The notes under the pieces: generated by a model
What the model was told of the DNA's origin: nothing
The model's input: the letters and a program-made list of their open reading frames with translations, nothing else
Databases searched by the model: none
In this document: piece after piece, positions 8,688 to 17,306 of the stretch
How the letters are laid out: each line of letters opens with the position of its first letter
Numbering within the stretch: the first letter of the stretch is position 1
Program-made: the position numbers and the translations under genes
NCBI GenBank assembly: GCA_947178145.1
Contig: CAMWXE010000044.1
Coordinates: forward strand, 1-42,049
Direction of reading: 5' to 3'
From: an uncultured Lachnospiraceae bacterium
GTDB lineage: Bacteria; Bacillota; Clostridia; Lachnospirales; Lachnospiraceae
DNA length: 42,049 nt

Positions 8688-9695
8688 TCACATCTTGATT
8701 CCGGTGCTGCTCAGGCTCTCGACAAAGCCCTTCTGTGCGTACAGATACAGTATGATTAACGGCACGATTACCATCAGTGTCCCCGTTGCCAGCATACAGT
8801 TCGTGTAGGGAACAGAAACGCCCGCCGAACTTGATGCGCCAGTAATCCTCGCCATATAGCCGCCAAACGTGTCCGGGAGCTGCTTGAGTTTGATGCTCAG
8901 CAGGCTCACCCTGCCCAAAAACATGCTGGAATAAAAACCGTCTGTCCACTGCCATACAAAGGAGAACAGGAAACAGGATGTCAGGATGGGCTTCGCATCG
9001 GGCAGCATGATGCTGACAAAGGTCTTGAGCGTGCCGCAGCCGTCCACGTAGGCAGCCTCCTCCATTTCCTTTGGAATATTGCGGAAAAACTGCCGTATCA
9101 TATAAATGTAAAGTCCGTTCTTCAAGCCCATGCACCCGAATGACATCATGTAGTAGGGAAGCACGGAACCCCGCAGGTTGATGGGAGACCCCGTCAGCAG
9201 CTGGCTGATTCCCAGCACATCAAAATACCGGAAATGCAGGTGCAGCGAAGTCGAGATGACCTGGGGCGGAATCAGAATCATGACCATCACGCAGGCAAAC
9301 CAAAAGCGCTTCAGAGGGAACTGAAATCGCGCAAAACCGTATCCCACCAGGGTACACATGCCCACCTGCACGACCGAAACTGTCAGCGCGACCGCCAGCG
9401 AGTTGAACAGACTCTTCGCATACTCCATAAGCCCCGCCGCCAGCCGGTAATTCTCCGTCGTAAAATGCTGGGGAATGGAGATGACGATTGGGTCATACAG
9501 ATCTCCCTCTGTCATAAAACTCACCGATATCTTGTTTAACAGGGGCTGCAGAATCAGAAAACACAGTCCGAAAAGCAGTACCGCCCGGCATATGCTGACG
9601 CCGTGTTCCATCACAGTCCTGCGCAGGAGATAACCGCCGGATTTTCTGTTCCTCTCCCAGAAATTTGTATATTTTCCCGTCTTTACCTTACTCAT
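8688..9695 (-). CDS. Carbohydrate ABC transporter permease (MalG type), pair 2
   Basis: A 335-residue inner-membrane permease with about six membrane segments. The cytoplasmic EAA loop that docks the ATPase is clear (EEAAYVDGCGTLKTF, then MLPDAKPI). Its start overlaps the stop of the MalF-type gene by 8 bases, which suggests translational coupling. Together with 9688-10599 it forms the channel for the lipoprotein encoded immediately downstream. The C-terminus ends in GxKM, common for this family. Confidence 0.92.
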   Translation of the reverse strand: MSKVKTGKYTNFWERNRKSGGYLLRRTVMEHGVSICRAVLLFGLCFLILQPLLNKISVSFMTEGDLYDPIVISIPQHFTTENYRLAAGLMEYAKSLFNSLAVALTVSVVQVGMCTLVGYGFARFQFPLKRFWFACVMVMILIPPQVISTSLHLHFRYFDVLGISQLLTGSPINLRGSVLPYYMMSFGCMGLKNGLYIYMIRQFFRNIPKEMEEAAYVDGCGTLKTFVSIMLPDAKPILTSCFLFSFVWQWTDGFYSSMFLGRVSLLSIKLKQLPDTFGGYMARITGASSSAGVSVPYTNCMLATGTLMVIVPLIILYLYAQKGFVESLSSTGIKM

Positions 9696-10599
9696 AGTAG
9701 TAAACCCCCTTCGAGATGATGAGTGAACTCACTCCAATAATTGCCATGACCAGCACGAAATATACCCAGGACATGGCGGAAGCCAGCCCATAATTCAGAT
9801 TTATATTCATGTATGTCGTGATCTTGTCAATGACATCATTGTCCGACCTCATGCAGAAATCCACCACCGTATAGATCCAGTTCACAAGAAACAGGGAACT
9901 GACCATGGGAAACGTAATCTTCCAGAGGCTCTCCCACTTCGTGCAGCCTTCGATGTCCGCAGCCTCGTACATGCTGACTGAAATAGTCTGCAGTCCCGAC
10001 AGGAATATAATAATCTGGATACCGGAAGAAATCGCCACATCATAGATGTTATCAATAATCTCAAACAGCGTCTCAAAAGCCCTCACGCCCACGCCAGTCG
10101 TCCTCAGGATACTCTGGAGCGCGTTGGTAATACTCGCCGTACCGCCCGCGTTCACCTCTACAGTCTGGGCGACAGCTGCCATCAGGGCATTGTCGGAATC
10201 CAGCTTCAGCATCACGCCGGAAGCCAGTATGACCGGCAGGAAAAACACTGAGCGGACAAGCGCCCTGCCCTTGAATTTCTGGTTCAGCACCAGCGCCACA
10301 AAGAAGCTGAACACCATGATCGCCACGGAATAGATTGCCATTCTGGAAAGCTCCTCCGTGAGAAGCCTGACAAAGTTGGCATCCACCCGGAAAGCATAAT
10401 TGTAATTGCCAAGCCCCTTCCATATGTTCTGAAACTCCCCCGCTCCCAGCTGCACATCGCAGAAGCTCATGTACAAGGACTGGAACAGCGGTTTTACCAT
10501 AAATGCCAAAAAACCGATGATAAACGGAGAGATGAACAGGTACCCCGAGATGGCTTTCCGTTTCTGAAGGCCTGCCAATTTCGTTTTCTCTCTTTTCAT
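9688..10599 (-). CDS. Sugar ABC transporter permease (MalF type), pair 2
   Basis: A 303-residue inner-membrane permease. The N-terminal cytoplasmic part is followed by a first membrane helix (about 20-38, ISGYLFISPFIIGFLAF) and an EAA loop (YEAADIEGCTKWESLWKITF). I take the ATG at 10599, with AAGGA about 8 nt upstream, over the in-frame GTG at 10605. It overlaps the MalG-type partner by 8 bases and follows the DUF5696 gene by about 25 bases, so it belongs to the same transcript. The region between early helices (ALMAAVAQTVEVNAGG) is an extracytoplasmic loop. Confidence 0.92.
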   Translation of the reverse strand: MKREKTKLAGLQKRKAISGYLFISPFIIGFLAFMVKPLFQSLYMSFCDVQLGAGEFQNIWKGLGNYNYAFRVDANFVRLLTEELSRMAIYSVAIMVFSFFVALVLNQKFKGRALVRSVFFLPVILASGVMLKLDSDNALMAAVAQTVEVNAGGTASITNALQSILRTTGVGVRAFETLFEIIDNIYDVAISSGIQIIIFLSGLQTISVSMYEAADIEGCTKWESLWKITFPMVSSLFLVNWIYTVVDFCMRSDNDVIDKITTYMNINLNYGLASAMSWVYFVLVMAIIGVSSLIISKGVYYYE

Positions 10600-10624
10600 A
10601 ACCACATTCCTTTCTAAAAGCTTT

Positions 10625-13198
10625 TTAGCGGACTACCAGATAATCTCTGGCGGGAACATTTGTGCCGTCAGGTGCCGCCGCATCCGTGAAACCATAATTG
10701 ACATAGACCTTTGTACCGTCCTCGTATACGGTGCAGGAAAGCTTGTCGTCCAGCTTCTCATGTCCTGTCATCTGCTGGCCGAACACATGCCCCATCTCAC
10801 TGTTGTATCTGCTGTAAATTTCCATCATCCTGTCGTGCCATGCGGCAAAATCGGATGCATAGTACTCCGTATAGAGCGTCTTCTGCAGTGCAAACGCTGT
10901 CTCGCGCATCAGGGAGAAGGAAAGACCTGCGCCGTACTCTGCGGACTCCAACAGCTCCTGTTCCTCGTTGCCGCAGATATTTAACGGTGCTCCGACATAA
11001 TCCACAAAGCCGTGGATGGCAAGCTGGTAAAAAGGAATCTCCGCGTCAATGATCGTGTACCCGCTGCCCGACAAATCCATGTTTGTCACCATGTCCGCAT
11101 AGGGGAGTGCGTAGTCATTGCCCATATTGATCATAACCTTCTTGTCACTGTCGCCAATCTCTTTGAGTATCTGTGCCTGTGAAGTCATCGCCTGCTGTCT
11201 GCTCACTGTGTCTTTGAGATAATAGTCTGAGGAGAGATCCTTTCCCATATCACGGAATGCCACGTTCACGCCGTACTGTCCCGCCGCCTTGGACAGGACC
11301 TGTGCATTCTCTTCAATCAGATCCGGATGAAGCAGGTAATAGCTGTCGATTCCCTCCCGTGCGGCATAAGTCACGTCATTGTAGACAAACAGCTCCGCAC
11401 GCTCCTTGGACAGAAATCTTGCCGCATCCGTGAAAGAGAAGAATCCGTCTGCAATTCCACTGTCATACTCGTAGTGCGTCACACCCTCCAGATAGAGATC
11501 CACGCCCAGCTCCTCCGCCGCAGTTCCTAGGGATTTCAGATCCTTCTTGCTACCCAGTGCGCTGATCGTCTTTGCCTTGGTGAGAATCTTCTGGTTGACG
11601 CCGCCATTGCACCACCCTGTATATTTTACGGAAATATTGCTCATGCCCTCCGATGTCAGCTGGCGGATCATCTCCTCCGCCTCGCTGTATTTTGTCAGCT
11701 TCAGGGGTCTGGAAACCGGTACGCCCAGAATCTGCCTGACCTTATCCACGGCCCCCACAATCTCCAGCACCACGGGCGTTCCCTCCGCATCATTCTCCGC
11801 GAAATACTCCCCGTATTGATCCTTCAGATAGCCCTGATATGTCTTTGCCATATCCACATAGCTGCTGCTGTGCACGAAGCGGTACCGCTGTGTCAGCGTC
11901 TCATCCGGCAGTGTCTCCAAAAACTTATAGACATTCTGACTGTTCAGGTCGCCCACCTGATAAAGCTCTGACGGGCTGATCGTATAGCTTGCGTTGACAA
12001 AGTTGTAGCTGCTGCCGTGTCCTGCAATATCCGCCTGCACGGAAACATATGGCGCGCCCTCCTCCAGCATACAGATAAAGGAATCGTCACCGTTTGCAAT
12101 GCCAAACACATTGAAGTATGCCCTTGTGTCATGCACCACGGCATCCCTGGACAATGCCATATCCCAGCCGTAAAGGTTCGCATAATAGGACGCCTGCGAG
12201 AGCTTGTTGTTGTTAAAGTTGATCAGCGCACCGCCGCCCTCGGGCACAAGCAGATAGCCTTCATCCTCAGAACCGCCCGCACCAAAGTACGGAAGCGGCA
12301 CCAGGGTATAGATCGGAGTCGCCTCACTGTATTCCAGATCGCCAAGCGGCATCTCCACTACCAGATCCCCGCCGTCCAGCCGGTATATGATACTCACATC
12401 GAACACGAATGTATCCTTGCTGGCAAGCTGTGTGCTCAGCTGCTTATCCGCCGCCAGGTCATCCGCCGTATATCCTGCTTTCTCAAAGATCTGCTCCAGT
12501 TTCTGGGTAACGGCACCCTTGGCCGTGTCCCGCAGCACGTACAACGGCTCGCTCTCCAAGGACGGATAGGCAGCAAGCAGCGCATCCCTGTCATCGTCCT
12601 TCCCTAATTTGTTGATATCATATTTCTTGTAATAGCGTTTGATAAAGCCGGAATCACTCGTTTCCAGTTTGTCAAACCACTGCTCCATATCTGCCTCTGT
12701 GCAGACTGGAGGAATGATGTACTCCTTCTCCACATTGCCGAGGGAATAGTTGACTTTGACATAATCGTCTCCCTCCTCGACACTGTACAGCCCGTTTGAC
12801 ACGCCGTAGGTGAAGCTGTCATACGTCGTCTGCAGACCGGTAGCAATGCTGTACGTCATAAGCAGGGTGGACTGAAGCCTTCCCTTGTACGACGCAACCG
12901 CTACGGGGTCCGCGTCCGCCTCGGGAGGGTTGGAATACCATACCTTCCCTGTCTCCTTCACCTCCAGGGCAAACTGGGTTGTCGCAGGGTCCATGGTCAG
13001 CCTGAGCTTATCGTTTTCCAGTATGATGGAATCCTCAGACCCGTCATAGCGGTAAACTGTCATCCCTTCTGCCTGTTCTGTCGTACCTTTGAAATTGACA
13101 ATCGCAAAGACTGCCGCCAGTATGACAACTGTTATGATCACGGGAACCGCCAGACTTTTCAGCTTTCCCGCCTCTCTTACTGATTTTTCTTTCTTCAT
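10625..13198 (-). CDS. DUF5696-type membrane-anchored protein
   Basis: An 857-residue protein with one N-terminal membrane helix (about 14-34) and a very large extracytoplasmic part. It begins with a beta-rich domain (LRLTMDPATTQFALEV, KVWYSNPP) and continues with a long alternating helix/strand part (from about residue 500 to 790; for example VDLYLEGVTHYEY, VNVAFRDMGKDL) that reads like a TIM barrel. The sequence pattern matches what is annotated as DUF5696 in Clostridia and Paenibacillus, where it accompanies sugar ABC importers; no function is established to my knowledge. A glycosidase-like or glycan-docking role at the importer is an inference. The start at 13198 has GGGAG 5 nt upstream and puts the membrane helix at the N-terminus; upstream in-frame codons overlap the Yip1 gene. 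Confidence 0.8.
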   Translation of the reverse strand: MKKEKSVREAGKLKSLAVPVIITVVILAAVFAIVNFKGTTEQAEGMTVYRYDGSEDSIILENDKLRLTMDPATTQFALEVKETGKVWYSNPPEADADPVAVASYKGRLQSTLLMTYSIATGLQTTYDSFTYGVSNGLYSVEEGDDYVKVNYSLGNVEKEYIIPPVCTEADMEQWFDKLETSDSGFIKRYYKKYDINKLGKDDDRDALLAAYPSLESEPLYVLRDTAKGAVTQKLEQIFEKAGYTADDLAADKQLSTQLASKDTFVFDVSIIYRLDGGDLVVEMPLGDLEYSEATPIYTLVPLPYFGAGGSEDEGYLLVPEGGGALINFNNNKLSQASYYANLYGWDMALSRDAVVHDTRAYFNVFGIANGDDSFICMLEEGAPYVSVQADIAGHGSSYNFVNASYTISPSELYQVGDLNSQNVYKFLETLPDETLTQRYRFVHSSSYVDMAKTYQGYLKDQYGEYFAENDAEGTPVVLEIVGAVDKVRQILGVPVSRPLKLTKYSEAEEMIRQLTSEGMSNISVKYTGWCNGGVNQKILTKAKTISALGSKKDLKSLGTAAEELGVDLYLEGVTHYEYDSGIADGFFSFTDAARFLSKERAELFVYNDVTYAAREGIDSYYLLHPDLIEENAQVLSKAAGQYGVNVAFRDMGKDLSSDYYLKDTVSRQQAMTSQAQILKEIGDSDKKVMINMGNDYALPYADMVTNMDLSGSGYTIIDAEIPFYQLAIHGFVDYVGAPLNICGNEEQELLESAEYGAGLSFSLMRETAFALQKTLYTEYYASDFAAWHDRMMEIYSRYNSEMGHVFGQQMTGHEKLDDKLSCTVYEDGTKVYVNYGFTDAAAPDGTNVPARDYLVVR

Positions 13199-13250
13199 GG
13201 TCACTCCCATCCTTCCGTCCCGGCCGATGTCCTCCTGGTCACCCGCCTCG

Positions 13251-13907
13251 CTATAGTCGGAACATAATCTCCTTCCCAATGGAAATAAAGTACGCAACAC
13301 CCTGTGAAATCATGCTGAAAAACAGCAGCAGGATAAACACAATCACCAGCATTGCAAACAGGCTCGCCACCATAAACAACAGGTTCTTTGCCATGCCAAA
13401 CTCATGGATCTGTCCCATCGCGGCGATGAACAGCATAGCCGCCCACAACAGTGAGAGTATACTGATTACTGAGTAAAACTCCGCCTCATCCACCGTGACG
13501 AAATTGCTGAAAACCATCAGCGGAAACTGGATCAGCGGATATGGTGTCAGCGCATAGCAGCTTGCCATGTACACCTGGCCGAGCCGCGCCTTGCCGTCAA
13601 ACAAGGTCGTCAGCCCCCAGTTCCCGATCACAAACATGGCAAGAGGAAACGCCACACTGGCGATATACAGGAAAATATTGATTCCCTCCCAGTACACCGT
13701 CAGGAAAATAAAGCTGGTATAGCGCAGCTTCATAACCCTCACGAGCAGAGTCAGAAACAAAATCGTGTTCGCCGCCGCGTATGTCCCGCGCTTTTCATGG
13801 GTGAGATCCCAGAAGCCATCCAGCGGATGGGTAATGCAGTATAGTGCAAACCGCATGCTGTCTCTATATTTTTGAAAGGTATCTTTGTTTTTCAATGCAG
13901 CTATCAT
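13251..13907 (-). CDS. Yip1 family integral membrane protein
   Basis: A 218-residue protein with about five membrane helices (around residues 41-60, 70-95, 115-135, 145-165 and 175-205). Composition and arrangement (MRFALYCITHPLDGFWDLTHEKRG near the N-terminus, then hydrophobic hairpins) fit the bacterial Yip1 domain family. The ATG at 13907 has GGAGG 5 nt upstream and is preferred to the ATG four codons earlier, which has no binding site. It is packed between the NHL and DUF5696 genes, and this three-gene set recurs with sugar importers (recalled, not checked). The role is unknown; scaffolding of the importer or membrane organisation is a guess. Confidence 0.7.
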   Translation of the reverse strand: MIAALKNKDTFQKYRDSMRFALYCITHPLDGFWDLTHEKRGTYAAANTILFLTLLVRVMKLRYTSFIFLTVYWEGINIFLYIASVAFPLAMFVIGNWGLTTLFDGKARLGQVYMASCYALTPYPLIQFPLMVFSNFVTVDEAEFYSVISILSLLWAAMLFIAAMGQIHEFGMAKNLLFMVASLFAMLVIVFILLLFFSMISQGVAYFISIGKEIMFRL

Positions 13908-13923
13908 ATCAACCTCCATTTAT

Positions 13924-15426
13924 CTAAGCCCTGAAGATATCTGCGATATCAATTTCATGCTTGATTCTCTTGACCTTGCCAATGGACAGTGGAATCAGGA
14001 ACGCTGCCAGAATCACAATGACAATCGCAACGATATGATCCTCCACCCACTCCTTGCGGTACTGCTTATATGCCCTGGAATAATTCTCGTCGTCGTACTT
14101 TAATTCAAAATATTCCATGGCCTCCTTGTACCTCTCCTGCCGCAGCAGGGAACGCCCGATGCCGATGTATGCCAGATCGTAATTGCCGTCCAGCTCCATG
14201 ACCTTCCTCCAGCTCTCCCCTGACGCTTCGTAATTGCCCGCATCGAAATCGTCAATCGCGCTGTAAATCAGCCTGCCAAACTCGGTGGGCGTAAACAGCG
14301 TGATGCTGCAGTCCAGGGAATCGAGCACCAGCAGGTCGTGCCCCATATGTTCAATGGCAGCCGGCTGCCGGAAATACCCGTCCATATTGCCGTTTCCGCC
14401 GAAGCAGAACACCGTCTTGCCCTGGTCGTCATATCCAAAGAGACGCCCGCGGTTCTTATCCAGACATACATAGATGTCATTGTCAAAAACCGTCACATCC
14501 GTAAAGTACGACGGGCCCACATAGCCGCCGCCCTCGCCCCAGTACAGGTCGCCATAGACGGGAAACTCGCCGTTCTGAACCAAAATGTCACTGCCCATCA
14601 GGTTCAGTTTGCGGATTGCAGACGCGGCTCCGGAATCCAGGTCATCCTCGTCCATGCCGCCCGCGCACGCATAGATGAAGCCCTCATGGTCGATATAGAT
14701 ATTGTCGTACGCCGTGGGCACGAAGGATGTCATGCGCACCCGCTGCTCCTGTGTCGCAAATTTCTTCCAGATGTAGTCCACCCAGTTGAACGTGACGGGC
14801 GTGGCTCCGACAAACCCTGAGAACGTGCCGTCCGCCTCATATTTGCACAGGCCCTGGTTGATGCTGGTGGCAATGCAGTAGACGCGCCCCGCCGTGTCAA
14901 TTACAATCTTGGAGGGCTGGAAAGTACTGTCCGCACTGACAGTGGAATCCACAGGCAGATTGAACTGAAGGAGATAATTCAGGTCACTGTCCACCTTCAC
15001 AATCCTTGCGTTTCCATTGTCGCTGATAAAGAGGTCTCCCTCCTCCGACACGGCGATATCCGTCGGACTGGCAAGCTTTTCCGCACCCTTTTCCCCCTGG
15101 ATGCTGTCGAAGATGCGCGCCACCTTAAACTGCTCTGTGCCCGTCCGCTCAATCTGCACGATCCGGTTGTTGCCGGTATCACAGATATAAATCATATTGT
15201 CCCTGACAAACATTCCCTGGGGGCTGCGGAAATTGAGATCCAGGCCAAACGCCTCCGCCGTGTATACGCCCGCCACCGAATAGAGATCCGGCGAGTCCTG
15301 CACATCACCCCAGTAGTCATAATTGTATGTATAGCTTTTTTCATCCGCCCGAACGCTCAGTGAGGATGTCGCAAGAACCATCGCCCCCAGCGCTAAGGCA
15401 CTGATTGATTTGATTATCTTTTTCAT
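13924..15426 (-). CDS. Secreted NHL-repeat/TPR protein with C-terminal membrane anchor
   Basis: A 500-residue protein. A signal peptide (cleavage likely near residue 27, SVRA) precedes about six NHL-like blades: SPQGMFV...YICDTGNNRIVQIE, SPTDIAV...FISDNGNARIVKV, and further weaker ones up to about residue 380. A TPR-like helical segment follows (about 380-450, FDAGNYEASGESWRKVMELD and RQERYKEAMEYF), then one membrane helix (about 465-483) and a basic tail. This predicts a propeller displayed outside the cell on a C-terminal anchor. NHL propellers bind proteins, RNA or lipids, and some are enzymes; which applies here is not known. The start at 15426 follows GAGGTGG. It sits between permease pair 1 and the Yip1 gene with spacings of a few to about 20 bases, clearly one operon. 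Confidence 0.78.
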   Translation of the reverse strand: MKKIIKSISALALGAMVLATSSLSVRADEKSYTYNYDYWGDVQDSPDLYSVAGVYTAEAFGLDLNFRSPQGMFVRDNMIYICDTGNNRIVQIERTGTEQFKVARIFDSIQGEKGAEKLASPTDIAVSEEGDLFISDNGNARIVKVDSDLNYLLQFNLPVDSTVSADSTFQPSKIVIDTAGRVYCIATSINQGLCKYEADGTFSGFVGATPVTFNWVDYIWKKFATQEQRVRMTSFVPTAYDNIYIDHEGFIYACAGGMDEDDLDSGAASAIRKLNLMGSDILVQNGEFPVYGDLYWGEGGGYVGPSYFTDVTVFDNDIYVCLDKNRGRLFGYDDQGKTVFCFGGNGNMDGYFRQPAAIEHMGHDLLVLDSLDCSITLFTPTEFGRLIYSAIDDFDAGNYEASGESWRKVMELDGNYDLAYIGIGRSLLRQERYKEAMEYFELKYDDENYSRAYKQYRKEWVEDHIVAIVIVILAAFLIPLSIGKVKRIKHEIDIADIFRA

Positions 15427-15443
15427 AGGCCACCTCATTCCTG

Positions 15444-16355
15444 TTAATCCTTCAGACCCGAGCTTGCCATCGTCTCCAGGATCTGGCTCTCAGAGAAGAC
15501 AAAGATTGCAATGGGAACGATCATCAGGACAACCAGCACCGCTGCGCCCTGCCCCGTCCTTGCAATGCCTCCGCTCTGGATTTGCTGCATGGCATACACG
15601 AGTGTCTTCTTTTCCTCGGAGTAGATAAATGTGGCAGCTTTGTTGTTCCACAGGCCCTGCACCGAGAAGATGATCAGCGTCATCCACGCGGGTTTTACAT
15701 TGGGCATCACGATCTTGCTGAACACTCTCCACTCACTAGCGCCGTCAATCTTTGCCGCCTCGATCAGGGATGTCGGAAGTCCTTCCATGAACTGCTTCAT
15801 CAGAAACAGTCCCATCGGCGAGGCAAATCCCGGAATGATAATCGCCCAGTATGTGTCAATCCAGCCAAGCTTATTTAAGATCAGATAGTTGGGGATCTGC
15901 GTCACATAACCGGTAAACATCATCGCCACCGTAACCAGCTTAAAGAATGCCTGGTTGCCCGGGAAATCATATTTTGCCAGCACAAAGGCTCCCATGGACG
16001 CCACGAGCAGATGCCCCAGAGTCCCGGCAAACGTGATAAACACGGTATTGAACAGGTATCTTGAAAATGTTACCCACGACTTTCCCATCGTCACAAACAA
16101 ATCGGAAAAATTGTCTAACGTGGGGTTCTGCGCCAGAATCCTGGGCGGAAACTTGAACAATTCGTCCAGAGGCTTCAGCGCGCTGCTCACTGCATAGATC
16201 AGGGGAAACGCCATCACCAGCGCCACCAGCAGCAGGAACAGGTACAGAAAGATATCTCCTACAATAGACCGGTTTGGCTTTCTTCTCTTAATCAGCTTTT
16301 TACGGTATACAGGTTCTAAATTTTCTTGCTCTTTTTTCTTGTTCTTCTTGCTCAT
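15444..16355 (-). CDS. Carbohydrate ABC transporter permease (MalG type), pair 1
   Basis: A 303-residue inner-membrane permease with a basic N-terminus (MSKKNKKKEQEN), about six membrane helices and a canonical EAA loop (IEAAKIDGASEWRVFSKIVMP). It starts one base after the stop of the MalF-type partner and ends about 18 bases before the NHL gene. It is presumed to form the channel for the large membrane-anchored binding protein encoded at the head of this block. Confidence 0.93.
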   Translation of the reverse strand: MSKKNKKKEQENLEPVYRKKLIKRRKPNRSIVGDIFLYLFLLLVALVMAFPLIYAVSSALKPLDELFKFPPRILAQNPTLDNFSDLFVTMGKSWVTFSRYLFNTVFITFAGTLGHLLVASMGAFVLAKYDFPGNQAFFKLVTVAMMFTGYVTQIPNYLILNKLGWIDTYWAIIIPGFASPMGLFLMKQFMEGLPTSLIEAAKIDGASEWRVFSKIVMPNVKPAWMTLIIFSVQGLWNNKAATFIYSEEKKTLVYAMQQIQSGGIARTGQGAAVLVVLMIVPIAIFVFSESQILETMASSGLKD

Positions 16356-16356
16356 A

Positions 16357-17295
16357 TCAGGTTCCTACTCTCCTCAACAGACTTTGGATTGCTTTGTTAC
16401 AAAGTATCATCATCAGGAACAGGATGGTCGCAATGGCACACGCATAACCCATCTCAAACCTGGTGAAGCCGTAGTCGAACAGGTGGGTCACAATCGTGCG
16501 GGCTGCGTAATCCGTACTCGGATATCCGCAGAGCGCCATGGTGACATCGCAGACGCCAAAGGCCTGGGTGATTGACATAACCGCACCGAACATCAGCATG
16601 GGGCGCATATTGGGAAGCGTGATATACCACAGCTCCTGCCAGCGGTTCTTCACGCCGTCCATATATCCCGCCTCAAACTGCGATCGGTCTACACCCTGCA
16701 GACCTGCCACGAAGGAAAGAAACCCGGTACCCAGGCTCATCCACAGAATGACAAGCATACAGATTGGCAGCATATAGTCCGGATTGATAAACCACAGCAC
16801 CGGCGTGTCGATGATACCGAGGTTCATCAGGAAAGCATTGACATATCCATATGCATCTCCCCTGAAAAACACAGAGAAGATGACATAACAGTTGCCCGCG
16901 ATGGACGGCGCGTAGAACACGACAACCGCCACACTGCGCACCCACCTCGGAAGCTCGTTGATCAGCCATGCAAACAGGAATGACATGATGTATCCCAGCG
17001 GGCCTGTGATGACAGCAATCATCAGGGTGTTCTTGATACCGATGAGAAAGATGTCATCATCGAGGATCAGGCTGATGTAATTCTGCAGTCCGATAAACCT
17101 CGGCTTTTCCAAAATGTTATAGTAAGTAAATCCGTAAAAGATAGAAATCACTACAGGCGCCACAAAGAACAGCGTAAACAGCAGCGCATAGGGCAGGAGG
17201 AACAGGTAACACATCTTGCTCTTTTTCGCTTTCTTCCACGCAACCTGCATGTTGTGCCTGCGCAGGATCATAAATTTTCTCAAATACTCTTTCAT
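16357..17295 (-). CDS. Sugar ABC transporter permease (MalF type), pair 1
   Basis: A 312-residue inner-membrane permease. The basic N-terminus (to about residue 28) is followed by a first helix (about 30-52), five further helices and an EAA loop (FEAGYMDGVKNRWQELWYITLP). It begins 11 bases after the stop of the binding-protein gene; the ribosome binding site is weak, which suggests translation is coupled to the gene before it. The partner is the MalG-type gene that follows directly. Confidence 0.92.
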   Translation of the reverse strand: MKEYLRKFMILRRHNMQVAWKKAKKSKMCYLFLLPYALLFTLFFVAPVVISIFYGFTYYNILEKPRFIGLQNYISLILDDDIFLIGIKNTLMIAVITGPLGYIMSFLFAWLINELPRWVRSVAVVVFYAPSIAGNCYVIFSVFFRGDAYGYVNAFLMNLGIIDTPVLWFINPDYMLPICMLVILWMSLGTGFLSFVAGLQGVDRSQFEAGYMDGVKNRWQELWYITLPNMRPMLMFGAVMSITQAFGVCDVTMALCGYPSTDYAARTIVTHLFDYGFTRFEMGYACAIATILFLMMILCNKAIQSLLRRVGT

Positions 17296-17306
17296 TTTTC
17301 ACGCCC

